DNA of 8,987 nucleotides from an uncultured Campylobacter sp. (GTDB lineage: Bacteria > Actinomycetota > Actinomycetes > Mycobacteriales > Mycobacteriaceae): contig CAMIME010000063.1 of assembly GCA_946221035.1 (NCBI GenBank), forward strand, positions 1 to 8,987, in the 5' to 3' direction. Shown here one piece after another: positions 1 through 7,473 of this stretch. The stretch's first letter is position 1; every line of letters begins with the position of its first letter. The position numbers were made by a program, and so were the translations under genes. The notes below the pieces were generated by a model, which had not been told where the DNA came from, did no database searches, and saw only the letters and a program-made list of their open reading frames with translations.

Positions 1-880
<880 letters not shown>

Positions 881-916
881 TGAAATCCCTTCCAGGTCGA
901 AGTGTTACTCCCCGAG

Positions 917-947
917 ACTCTAGCAAAGAATGTGATCCGCCTGACAA
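917..947 (-). promoter_or_regulatory. Candidate gltA promoter
   Basis: On the minus strand a TTGTCA (-35, 942-947) and a TAGAGT (-10, 917-922) are separated by 19 nt. TAGAGT fits the corynebacterial -10 pattern TANANT. Transcription would start near 910 and give a leader of about 30 nt that contains the GGAAGGGA ribosome-binding site. Between the two elements is CTTTGC (923-928), which resembles the core of the RamB binding motif; RamB is known to act on gltA in C. glutamicum. That match is weak (about 8 of 12). The spacer is slightly long, so the -35 is less sure than the -10. Confidence 0.5.
931..946. promoter_or_regulatory. Candidate GlxR binding site
   Basis: TGTGA-TCCGCC-TGACA matches the GlxR consensus TGTGA-N6-TCACA at 9 of 10 fixed bases. 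GlxR is the cAMP-responsive CRP/FNR-type regulator of corynebacteria and is known to control gltA in C. glutamicum. The box overlaps the proposed gltA -35 (942-947), which fits repression by steric hindrance. It also covers the likely serC start codon (932), so binding could affect both divergent genes. The motif match is seen directly; the function is inferred from the family. Confidence 0.55.
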
Positions 948-2053
948 GTTCAACCTTTCCCCAATTGCCCCCTCATTTGCTGCCCGCCGACGGCCGGTTC
1001 GGCTGCGGCCCGTCGAAGGTCCGCCCGGCCCAGCTCGAGGCCCTCTCACTTGCGCCGCTCGGCACCTCCCACCGCCAGCCTCCCGTGCGACACCTGGTCG
1101 CGCGCATCCAAGAGCTCACCGCAGAGCTGTTTTCGCTTGACGACGCCTCCGTCGTCACCCTTGGGCTCGGCGGCGCCACCGCGTTTTGGGACGCCGCCGC
1201 CTTCAACCTGGTGGAGAAGCAATCCGCGCACCTGGTCTACGGCGAATTCTCCAGCAAGTTCGCGCAGTCCACCCGCACCCCGTGGCTGGACGCACCGATC
1301 GTGGTGGAGTCCGCCCCCGGCACCGCCCCTTGCGTAGCTGACCTCGACCACGCAGACGCCGACGTGGTGGCCTGGGCCCACAACGAGACCTCCACGGGCG
1401 TCATGGTCCCCGTCACCCGCCCAGATACGGACGCGCTCACGGTCATCGACGCCACCTCCGCCGCAGGTGGCCTACCGGTGGATATGCGCCACGCGGATGT
1501 CTATTACTTCTCCCCGCAGAAGTGTTTCGCCTCCGACGGCGGGTTGTGGGTGGCGTGCATGAGCCCCGCCGCGCTCGAGCGCATCGAGCGTGTCCAACGC
1601 GGCGGGCGATACATCCCCGCGTTTTTGAACCTGCAGACTGCGGTGGACAATTCGCGGAAGCACCAGACGTATAACACTCCGGCCGTCGCTACGCTTGCGC
1701 TCATGGCGGACCAGCTTGAGTGGATGCTCGAGCTCGGCGGCTTGGACGCGATGGTGGCGCGAACGAAGCGCTCCTCGGACATCCTCTACAGCTGGGCGGA
1801 AAACCACGAGCTGTGCGCGCCGTTTGTCGCGGACCCTGCGGCGCGCTCGCAGGTGGTGGGCACGATCGACTTCGCCGAAGAGGTGGACGCGGCGTGGTTG
1901 GCCAAGGCCCTTCGCGCCAACGGGATCGTGGACACGGAGCCGTACCGCAAGCTCGCGCGCAACCAGTTGCGGGTGGGAATGTTCCCGGCGGTGGAGCCGG
2001 AGGACGTCGAGAAGCTAACGCGCGCTGTGGACTACTTGCTTGGGATAAGCTGA
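932..2053 (+). CDS. serC: Phosphoserine aminotransferase SerC
   Basis: SerC is a pyridoxal-phosphate enzyme that converts 3-phosphohydroxypyruvate and glutamate to phosphoserine in serine synthesis; it also serves de novo pyridoxal phosphate synthesis in some bacteria. With the start at 932 the protein has 373 residues, close to the about 376 of C. glutamicum. Visible motifs are DGRFGCGPSKVRP near residue 20, GTSHRQP near 44, LGGATAFWDAA near 79, AWAHNETSTG near 137 and YYFSPQKCFASDGGLW near 191-206, whose Lys197 should carry the cofactor. TYNTPAVATL and DTEPYRKLARNQLRVGMFP follow. This is the actinobacterial SerC subtype. The start is uncertain: the frame is open back to a GTG at 902 (383 residues), but homologues begin near the residues after 932. 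No strong Shine-Dalgarno precedes 932, so a leaderless message is possible. A TTG at 965 is a weaker choice. sepH follows after 5 nt. Confidence 0.95.
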   Translation: MIRLTSSTFPQLPPHLLPADGRFGCGPSKVRPAQLEALSLAPLGTSHRQPPVRHLVARIQELTAELFSLDDASVVTLGLGGATAFWDAAAFNLVEKQSAHLVYGEFSSKFAQSTRTPWLDAPIVVESAPGTAPCVADLDHADADVVAWAHNETSTGVMVPVTRPDTDALTVIDATSAAGGLPVDMRHADVYYFSPQKCFASDGGLWVACMSPAALERIERVQRGGRYIPAFLNLQTAVDNSRKHQTYNTPAVATLALMADQLEWMLELGGLDAMVARTKRSSDILYSWAENHELCAPFVADPAARSQVVGTIDFAEEVDAAWLAKALRANGIVDTEPYRKLARNQLRVGMFPAVEPEDVEKLTRAVDYLLGIS

Positions 2054-2058
2054 CACCC

Positions 2059-2892
2059 ATGCGCGAGCTGGAGTTTTTGGAAGAAGAATCGACGGAGACG
2101 TTTTTTGTCCTCCGCGACAGCGACGGCGTCCGCTACCAGCTCGCCCGCTCGGAGCTTGCGCTTGCCGACGACTCCGCGGAAACCGAACCGGAACCGGAGC
2201 CCGAACCCGAAGAGCGCACCCTGCCCGAGCCGGACCCTTTGTACGCGACCCCGCTTTCGATGCGCCCGAACGAAATCCAGGCGAAGATCCGCGCCGGCGC
2301 CACCGCAGCGGAGCTCGCGCAAGAGATGGGTGTGGCGGAAAGCCGCCTCGATTCCTACGCGCACCCCGTGCTGCTGGAGCGCTCGCAGGTGGCCGAGGCT
2401 GCGAAGCAGTCGCACCCCGTGCGCGAGGACGGGCCGGCGAAGCGCACACTGTTCGAAATCCTTGCCACCGCGTTTGCCGCGCGGGGGCACTCGATCGCGG
2501 AGGCCGAATGGGACGCCACCCGCGAACCCGGCGACGACTGGGTCGTGCGCCTGACCTGGAAGGCGGGGTTGAGTGAGAACGAGGCGCTGTGGTCATTCAA
2601 GCGCTCGATGGGTGCCGCGGCGCAGACGGAGGCCCGCAACGCGGTGGCGGCCGACCTGACCAACCCTGACTTCGCGCAGCCGGTGCGCACCCTGACCCCC
2701 GTCGTCACGGAAGAGACTGGGGAAGTATCTGGGGAAGAATCTGGGGAAGTATCTGAGGTGGTGGAAGGGGATTTCCTGCGCCACCCGGGCGAGGGCGAAC
2801 AGCCGCAGCAGCGCAAGCGCAAGGCGGTGACCCCGCACTGGGAGGACGTGCTCCTCGGTGTGCGCACCAACACGAAACGGCCGAAGCGGTAG
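2059..2892 (+). CDS. sepH: SepH family cell-division regulator (DUF3071)
   Basis: SepH, studied in Streptomyces and mycobacteria, binds FtsZ and promotes its assembly during septation; it acts in the cytoplasm at the division site. This 277-residue protein has the family layout. The N-terminal DUF3071 segment MRELEFLEEE...FFVLRDSDGVRYQLAR (1-30) is followed by an acidic Pro/Glu linker (41-52). A helix-turn-helix-like core occupies about 68-106 (LSMRPNEIQAKIRAG, then TAAELAQEMGV and YAHPVLLERSQVAEAA). A WVVRLTWKAG...ALWSF segment sits near 161-180. The low-complexity acidic stretch at 217-233 leads to the conserved basic tail KRKAVTPHWEDVLLG (253-267), the usual SepH C-terminal motif. ATG 2059 lies 5 nt after the serC stop, with only a weak GGGATAAG upstream, so it is probably co-transcribed and coupled to serC. 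The middle and end are low-complexity and likely disordered. The family call is firm; its role here is inferred from orthologues. Confidence 0.9.
   Translation: MRELEFLEEESTETFFVLRDSDGVRYQLARSELALADDSAETEPEPEPEPEERTLPEPDPLYATPLSMRPNEIQAKIRAGATAAELAQEMGVAESRLDSYAHPVLLERSQVAEAAKQSHPVREDGPAKRTLFEILATAFAARGHSIAEAEWDATREPGDDWVVRLTWKAGLSENEALWSFKRSMGAAAQTEARNAVAADLTNPDFAQPVRTLTPVVTEETGEVSGEESGEVSEVVEGDFLRHPGEGEQPQQRKRKAVTPHWEDVLLGVRTNTKRPKR
2717..2752 (+). repeat. Three tandem 12-bp repeats inside sepH
   Basis: The unit CTGGGGAAGTAT occurs at 2717-2728 and 2741-2752, with CTGGGGAAGAAT between them at 2729-2740 (one mismatch). In the sepH frame the repeat gives (T/S)GE(V/E) units, extending the acidic disordered linker of SepH. 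The run is A/T-richer than the surrounding codons. The 12-bp period keeps the frame, so gain or loss of copies would change only linker length. Confidence 0.9.
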
Positions 2893-2901
2893 GAGGACGC
2901 G

Positions 2902-3738
2902 ATGGAGTATCCCGCTGTAGTGACGCTGTGGTTCGTTAACACCGCCACGCCGGCCGAGGTGTTGGCCAGGGAGCCGAAGGCGGACCGCGGCTTCGGCCGC
3001 AAGCTGCTAGCGCAGGTGAACCCGGCGTGGCCGATCACTCCGATCGGGGCGTTTCCCCTGAACCGCTCATCCACCCCGGGGCGCGACGAGTTCTACATCG
3101 CGGGTTTCCCCGGCGTGTCTGTGGTGCGGATGCTCGTCGACGACCCCGCGGCGGCCATCCAGCCGTGGATCACCGCCCTGCCCGCCGCCGACGTGTACGC
3201 CATCGCTTTGGGCACCGATTCCGATTACGGCGGGTTCTCCCACTACACCGGCGGCAACGTGGTGCGCAGCTTCAGCGCGACGCGAACGCATTCCATCGAG
3301 GATGTCGGCCTGCCCGAGCCCTTCGAGGCGCCGTACTGGGCGGGTGAGAAAGCCGAGCGGGCCGGCGGTATCGCCCTGCCGTTTGAGCCTCGCGACCTCG
3401 CGCTCGCGGCGGAGCGCGCCTGGCTGGGCGTGGACATCAGCGCCGAGGGCCCCGATATCAACGTGGTGGGTTACGCCGTCGACGGGCGCCCCGAGCCGAA
3501 GATCGACGAGGCGCAGCGCCCTGCGAAGACGGTCGACGAGGTCGCGGCGAAGTTCGCGGAGCGCGACAAGGCCTACGACGATTACGAGGACGCCCTCGAA
3601 TCAACCGAGGGCGACGAGTTCGCCGAGCTTGCCGACGCCTCCGTCGCCGCCGCCCGCCGCGTCAGCCGCGGCCTGCGCCGACGCCTGCAGGATTTCTGGG
3701 CGAACCTGCGCGAACGCATCCGCCACTCAGACCGCTAA
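2902..3738 (+). CDS. DUF6928 family protein, unknown function
   Basis: This 278-residue protein resembles the actinobacterial DUF6928 family as I remember it; no biochemical role is known to me. About residues 1-190 look like a compact globular domain opening with hydrophobic VVTLWFVN (6-13). Notable segments are DEFYIAGFPGVSVVRML (62-78), IALGTDSDYGGFSHY (101-115) and PEPFEAPYWAGE (138-149). The C-terminal 80 residues are highly charged and probably helical (VDEVAAKFAERDKAYDDYED..., then RRVSRGLRRRLQDFWANLRERIR), suggesting a coiled coil or amphipathic tail. There is no signal peptide or membrane span, so it is probably cytoplasmic. A strong AGGAGG (2891-2896) overlaps the sepH stop codon 5 nt before ATG 2902, so the start is secure and the gene belongs to the serC-sepH transcript. 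The last 4 bases overlap the stop of the convergent methyltransferase. The gene is real; its function is unknown. Confidence 0.85.
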   Translation: MEYPAVVTLWFVNTATPAEVLAREPKADRGFGRKLLAQVNPAWPITPIGAFPLNRSSTPGRDEFYIAGFPGVSVVRMLVDDPAAAIQPWITALPAADVYAIALGTDSDYGGFSHYTGGNVVRSFSATRTHSIEDVGLPEPFEAPYWAGEKAERAGGIALPFEPRDLALAAERAWLGVDISAEGPDINVVGYAVDGRPEPKIDEAQRPAKTVDEVAAKFAERDKAYDDYEDALESTEGDEFAELADASVAAARRVSRGLRRRLQDFWANLRERIRHSDR

Positions 3739-4520
3739 CGCATGCGCTCGTAGAACGCGATCGCCGCGGCCGTTGCCACGTTCAGCGAATCGGTGCCCGG
3801 CGCCATCGGGATTTTTGCCCGCACATCCGCCGCCGCCATGGCGTGGCGGGTCAGCCCCGGGCCTTCCCCGCCAACGAGGAACGCGACCTTGTCGTGGCCC
3901 GCGACCGCCTCTTTGAGGTCGACCGCGTCGTCGGCTGGGGTGAGGGCGACGAGCCACCAGCCGTCGGCACGCAATTGCTCGAGCGAGCGCTGCCAGGTGG
4001 TGGTCGTGCCCTCGAGGTGCGCGAACGGCAGGCGCAGCACGTGGCCCATGGACACGCGCACGCTGCGCCGGTACAGCGGGTCGGCGGTGGAGGCGCCGAA
4101 AAGTACGCCGTCGACGCCCATGCCTGCGGCGTTGCGGAAGATGGACCCGATGTTCTCGTGGTCGCCCACGCCCTCCAAGACCACCAGGGTGCGCGCGCCG
4201 GCAAGCACGTCCGAGACCGCCAGCGGGGCGGGTTTGTCGGCCGAAACGAGCAGCCCGCGGTGCATGTCGTAGCCCGCGACCTCGGCCATCACGGCGCGCG
4301 GCACCTCGTAGACGGGCGCGCTCACGTCATTGCCGTAGTCACCCAGAAACGCCTCCAGCCGGCCGCCGAAGCCGAAGACGGCGCGCACGGGGAACCGGGA
4401 TTGAACGAGGCGCCCCGCGACAAGCGGGCCCTCCGCGAACACGAGGCCTCTTTGGGTGTCGGAGTGCTTCAGGTCGCGGATGTCGTCGAGGCGGGGGTCC
4501 GCCGGGTCGTCGATACGCAT
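3735..4520 (-). CDS. TrmH/SpoU family RNA 2'-O-methyltransferase
   Basis: These SPOUT-fold enzymes move a methyl group from S-adenosylmethionine to a ribose 2'-OH in rRNA or tRNA. The 261-residue protein shows the three SpoU motifs in order: motif 1 LEGVGDHENIGSIFRNA (about 115-131, with Asn123 and Arg129), motif 2 FLVGGEGPGL (214-223, with Glu219), and motif 3 IPMAPGTDSLNVATAAAIA (237-255, with Ser245-Leu246-Asn247). These form the knotted cofactor site. The N-terminal 110 residues (QRGLVFAEGPLVAGRL near 23) fit the usual substrate-binding domain of rRNA members. The exact RNA target cannot be read from the sequence; 23S rRNA is a guess. The ATG at 4520 directly follows the stop of the permease (TAG then ATG), implying one transcript and translational coupling. 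The gene ends tail to tail with the DUF6928 gene, sharing 4 bp. The enzyme class is secure; the substrate is not. Confidence 0.93.
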   Translation of the reverse strand: MRIDDPADPRLDDIRDLKHSDTQRGLVFAEGPLVAGRLVQSRFPVRAVFGFGGRLEAFLGDYGNDVSAPVYEVPRAVMAEVAGYDMHRGLLVSADKPAPLAVSDVLAGARTLVVLEGVGDHENIGSIFRNAAGMGVDGVLFGASTADPLYRRSVRVSMGHVLRLPFAHLEGTTTTWQRSLEQLRADGWWLVALTPADDAVDLKEAVAGHDKVAFLVGGEGPGLTRHAMAAADVRAKIPMAPGTDSLNVATAAAIAFYERMR

Positions 4521-5945
4521 CTAGCTCAGCGCGGCCAGGATCGGGCCCTGGGCGAAGTAGACGATGAACAGCGCGGAGATGAGCCACATGATCCAGTGGA
4601 TCTCGCGCGCCTTACCAGCGAAGAGCGCCATGAGGGTGAACGCGATGAAGCCGACGCCGATGCCGTTGGCGATGGAGTAGGTCAGAGGCATCGCGATGAT
4701 GGTGAGGAACGCCGGAAGCGCGACGTGGAATTCAGACCAGTTGATCTGGCCGACCTGCATCATCATCAGCGCGCCCACGACCACGAGCACGGGTGCTGCG
4801 GCTTCGATGGGCACGATCTCGTAGAGCGGGGTGAGAAACATCGCGGCGAGGAACAACAGGCCCGTGACCACGTTCGCGAGGCCCGTGCGCGCACCGTCGG
4901 CGATGCCGGCTGAAGAGTCGACGTAGACGGTGTTCGACGACGACGACAGGCCGCCGCCCACGACCGCGCCGAAGCCCTCGACCACCAGCGCGCGCTTCAT
5001 GTCCGGCAAGTTGCCGTGCGTATCGACGAGCTCCGCTTGCCGGCCCAACGCCGTCATCGTGCCCATTGCGTCGAAGAAGTTGGCCAAAACCAGCGTGAAC
5101 ACCATCAGCGACGCCGCGACGACACCCGCGTGGGCGAAGGCACCAACCAGGTTGACGTTGCCCACCAGCGACAGGTCGGGCACGCCGCCGAGGGAATCCG
5201 GCAGGGTGGGCACTGCGAGCGACCAGCCCTCCGGGTTGTCGGCGGAGGAACCGGCGCCGGTGAGCGCCTCGACGATCATGGCGATGACGGTGGTGGCGAC
5301 GATGCCGATGAACAGCCCGCCGCGGATGTTGCGGATCACCATGAAACCGCAGATGACCAGGCCGATGACGAAGACGAACGTGGGCCAGGACGCGATCGAG
5401 CCACCCGTGCCCAGCTGAACCGGGACGGTGGTCATGGCGGCGTCGGGCACGCGTCGCACGAAGCCGGCATCCACAAGTCCGATCGTGGCAATGAACATGC
5501 CGATGCCCACGCTCATGGCCACCTTCATGGAGTTCGGGATGGCGTTGAACACGGCGGTGCGGAAGCCGGAGATGGCCAACAGGACGATGATGATGCCGTC
5601 GATGACCACCAACCCCATCGCCTCAGGCCAGGTGAGCCCCTGCTGTCCCACGAGTGTGACCGCGACCAGGGTGTTCAACCCCAGGCCGGTGGCAATGCCG
5701 AAGGGGTACTTCGCAATCACGCCGAAGAGGATGCACATCACGCCGGCGGCCAGGGCGGTGACGGCAGCGACTTGCGGGATGCCCAGCACCACGCCGTCGC
5801 GGTCCGGGCTGGTTCCCAGGATCAGGGGGTTGAGCAGGACGATGTAGGCCATGGCGAAGAAGGTGACCACACCCGCGCGCACCTCGGTGCCCACCGTCGA
5901 GCCGCGCTCAGAGATGTGGAAAAACTTGTCCAACGTTGTATTCAC
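4521..5945 (-). CDS. NCS2 family purine nucleobase permease (AzgA/PbuG type)
   Basis: This is a 474-residue inner-membrane transporter of the COG2252 branch of the NCS2 family, whose members import adenine, guanine or hypoxanthine with protons. It has many hydrophobic spans, in keeping with a 12-14 helix fold. Branch markers are ERGSTVGTEVRAGVVTFFAM (13-32), IATGLGLNTLVAV (84-96), FFDAMGTMTALGR (290-302), SNTVYVDSSAGIADGARTGL (337-356) and PAFLTIIAMPLTYSIANGIG (411-430). These correspond to the GMGLNAFF, FDTxGT, ESAAGxxxGGRTGL and LTIIxMPLTYSIANG signatures of AzgA/PbuG proteins. The start is a GTG at 5945 with GGGAAG 10 nt upstream, and the N-terminus LDKFFHISERGSTVGTE aligns with family members. 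It lies 38 nt after the DUF3027 stop and abuts the methyltransferase gene. Which purine it carries cannot be decided; a uracil/xanthine role is less likely for this branch. Confidence 0.93.
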   Translation of the reverse strand: MNTTLDKFFHISERGSTVGTEVRAGVVTFFAMAYIVLLNPLILGTSPDRDGVVLGIPQVAAVTALAAGVMCILFGVIAKYPFGIATGLGLNTLVAVTLVGQQGLTWPEAMGLVVIDGIIIVLLAISGFRTAVFNAIPNSMKVAMSVGIGMFIATIGLVDAGFVRRVPDAAMTTVPVQLGTGGSIASWPTFVFVIGLVICGFMVIRNIRGGLFIGIVATTVIAMIVEALTGAGSSADNPEGWSLAVPTLPDSLGGVPDLSLVGNVNLVGAFAHAGVVAASLMVFTLVLANFFDAMGTMTALGRQAELVDTHGNLPDMKRALVVEGFGAVVGGGLSSSSNTVYVDSSAGIADGARTGLANVVTGLLFLAAMFLTPLYEIVPIEAAAPVLVVVGALMMMQVGQINWSEFHVALPAFLTIIAMPLTYSIANGIGVGFIAFTLMALFAGKAREIHWIMWLISALFIVYFAQGPILAALS

Positions 5946-5983
5946 GAGGCATTAGCTTCCCACTCTGCCTGCGAAAACGCCAG

Positions 5984-6655
5984 TTAAGGGGCAACCCGCG
6001 TGTCCGAGTGCGCGCCGCAGCCGTACGAGGAGGCCACCACGTGCCCGTCGGCGGAGTATTCGTTGGCGCAGATGCCGAAGTGCTCCCCCACCGGCTCCCC
6101 CAACGGCAGGTAGAAAGCGCAGGTGCGGCATGCCAGCGTGGCCTTTTCGGCGAACTCGCTGTTCGGGCCGAAGTCGCCGGTGCGCCACCGCGCCTCCGCG
6201 TCCTCCAGCCCCTTGACGGTGAGGTACTTCTTGGTCTCGCGGCCGGTGAAGGTAATCGCGTGTCGGGAGAAGGAGTCCTCGGTCACCCGCTCGTCGTCGG
6301 GCGAAAGCTCCATCACGTCGCCGGGGCCCAGGTCACCGGGCCGCAGGCGCTCGGAGTACGGCACCCAGTCCGGCGCCTCCAGCGCGCCCTGCGCGGGCAC
6401 GAGGGCGACCTCGTTCACGGTGACCCAGTCCGAGCCGTCGGCGCATGCGACTACGGCCTGCCACTCCCAGCCCGCGTAGCCTGGAACGTCGGCGGCGAAG
6501 CGGTGGGTGGCCACGTTCGCGGTGAGTCCGGTGACGCCGACGTGCTCGCCCACTTCGCCGCCCGCGAGTTCTTCGAGCGCCTCGCGTGCGGTGCTCACGG
6601 CGTGTGTGCCGAGGAGCGGGTTGCGCTTGCGGTTGCGGGAATTGGAGCGTGACAC
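5984..6655 (-). CDS. DUF3027 family protein with C-terminal cysteine cluster
   Basis: This 223-residue protein belongs to the actinobacterial DUF3027 family, which has no assigned function that I know. The N-terminus is basic (SRSNSRNRKRNP), then comes the family core: GYAGWEWQAVVAC near 67, SDWVTVNEVALVPAQGALEAP near 82-102, and DWVPYSERLRPGDLGPGDV near 103-121. The C-terminus has four cysteines and a histidine, C176-x2-C179-x16-C196-x16-C213 with His216 (ACRTCAFYLPL, FGICANEYSADG, GCGAHS), which looks like a zinc site. There is no signal peptide or membrane span. The start is a GTG at 6655: an in-frame TAA lies 9 nt upstream, so nothing longer is possible. No clear Shine-Dalgarno is seen, and a -10-like AATAAT 8 nt before the GTG suggests a leaderless message. 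It is first in a minus-strand cluster with the permease and the methyltransferase, and divergent from the cyclotransferase gene. Confidence 0.87.
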   Translation of the reverse strand: MSRSNSRNRKRNPLLGTHAVSTAREALEELAGGEVGEHVGVTGLTANVATHRFAADVPGYAGWEWQAVVACADGSDWVTVNEVALVPAQGALEAPDWVPYSERLRPGDLGPGDVMELSPDDERVTEDSFSRHAITFTGRETKKYLTVKGLEDAEARWRTGDFGPNSEFAEKATLACRTCAFYLPLGEPVGEHFGICANEYSADGHVVASSYGCGAHSDTRVAP

Positions 6656-6663
6656 GCTTACCC

Positions 6664-6669
6664 ATTATT
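6664..6669 (-). promoter_or_regulatory. Candidate -10 element for DUF3027 gene
   Basis: The minus strand reads AATAAT here, 5 of 6 matches to TATAAT, ending 8 nt before the GTG start. That places the transcription start at or next to the first codon, the geometry of leaderless messages, which are common in corynebacteria. No convincing -35 is visible. This is a weak prediction. Confidence 0.3.
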
Positions 6670-6694
6670 GCCCATGTGGTGCAGGATGGGTCCT

Positions 6695-7462
6695 ATGGGT
6701 CGTTTCCACGCGCTGAGTTCCATGCCGCTTTTTGTGGGCCTGCTGGCCGGCTGCTCCCCCACCCAACCTGTGGAGGAGCTGACGGCGGTGGTGCACGAAC
6801 GCCTCCCCTTCGACGCCACGAGCTTCACGCAGGGCCTCGAGGTCGCCCCCGACGGCAACCTGGTGGTGGGCACCGGCTGGGTGGGCGAATCGCGCATCTA
6901 CACCCGCACGCCCGCGGGCGAGGAGCTCGCCTCGCAGCCGCTGGAGCCGCAGTTCTTCGGCGAGGGCATCACGCTTGTCGACGACTCCGTGTGGCAACTG
7001 ACCTGGCAAGACGGGACCGCCATCCGTCGCAACGCGGACACGCTCGAGGAGACGTCCCGGGCCACCTACGACGGGGAGGGCTGGGGCATCTGTTCTCGGC
7101 CCGGCGAGGTGATTTTCTCCGACGGCACGGACCAGTTGCGCCGCATGGACCCCCAAACTTTTGAGGAGCGCGAGCGCTTCCAGGTGACGTTGCGCGGCGA
7201 GCCGCTCAGCGGGCTGAACGAGCTGGAGTGCGTAGACGACGCGGTCTACGCGAACCTGTTCACGACCACCGACATCGTGCGCATCGACGCGGAAACGGGC
7301 AAGGTCACCGCCGTCATCGACGCATCCGGTGTGCCCAACAACGCTGCACCGGACCCGAACCACGTCCTCAACGGCATCGCCCACATCCCGGGCACGGACG
7401 AGTTTTACCTCACCGGCAAGCGCTGGCCGGACCTGTACAGGGTCACGTTCGAGCCCCGATAG
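6695..7462 (+). CDS. Glutaminyl-peptide cyclotransferase, lipoprotein
   Basis: This belongs to the plant/bacterial type of glutaminyl cyclase (Pfam Glu_cyclase_2, the papaya enzyme family), a five-bladed beta-propeller that converts N-terminal glutamine to pyroglutamate. Motifs parallel the papaya enzyme in order: SFTQGLEV, GTGWVGESRIY, FFGEGITLVDDSVWQLTW, GEGWGIC, FSDGTDQLRRMDPQTFEE, LNELECVDDAVYANLF, HVLNGIAHIPGTDEFYLTGK and RWPDLYRV. With the start at 6695 the protein has 255 residues and opens with a short lipoprotein signal, MGRFHALSSMPLFVGLLAGC. The lipobox is LAGC and Cys20 would be lipidated, placing the enzyme on the outer face of the membrane. ATG 6695 is chosen because AGGA lies 8 nt upstream and it gives a compact signal peptide; ATG 6686 and 6674 are in-frame alternatives. 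The natural substrates are unknown. It is followed by the DUF2771 gene after 11 nt, probably on the same transcript. Confidence 0.88.
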   Translation: MGRFHALSSMPLFVGLLAGCSPTQPVEELTAVVHERLPFDATSFTQGLEVAPDGNLVVGTGWVGESRIYTRTPAGEELASQPLEPQFFGEGITLVDDSVWQLTWQDGTAIRRNADTLEETSRATYDGEGWGICSRPGEVIFSDGTDQLRRMDPQTFEERERFQVTLRGEPLSGLNELECVDDAVYANLFTTTDIVRIDAETGKVTAVIDASGVPNNAAPDPNHVLNGIAHIPGTDEFYLTGKRWPDLYRVTFEPR

Positions 7463-7473
7463 ACTTACTCGCC

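Noticed and set aside
1720..2058. Upstream extension of the sepH frame to 1720
   Set aside because: It lies inside serC in another frame, is Gly/Arg-rich, and the SepH family N-terminus begins exactly at ATG 2059.
2181..2215. GAACCG/GAGCCC-type repeat in sepH
   Set aside because: Degenerate Glu-Pro codons explain it; unlike the 12-bp repeat at 2717 the units vary and give no clean DNA period.
3655..3678. GCCGCG/CGCGGC inverted repeat near the end of the DUF6928 gene as a terminator
   Set aside because: The stem is only 6 bp, lies in low-complexity Arg/Ala codons, and no T run follows on either strand.
3843..4913. 356-codon plus-strand frame opposite the methyltransferase and permease
   Set aside because: It is antisense to two well-supported genes and its product is His/Asp/Arg-rich with no motif.
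5016..5987. 323-codon plus-strand frame opposite the permease
   Set aside because: Complement of alternating hydrophobic codons gives a His/Asp/Gly-rich artefact; the permease motifs on the minus strand are unambiguous.
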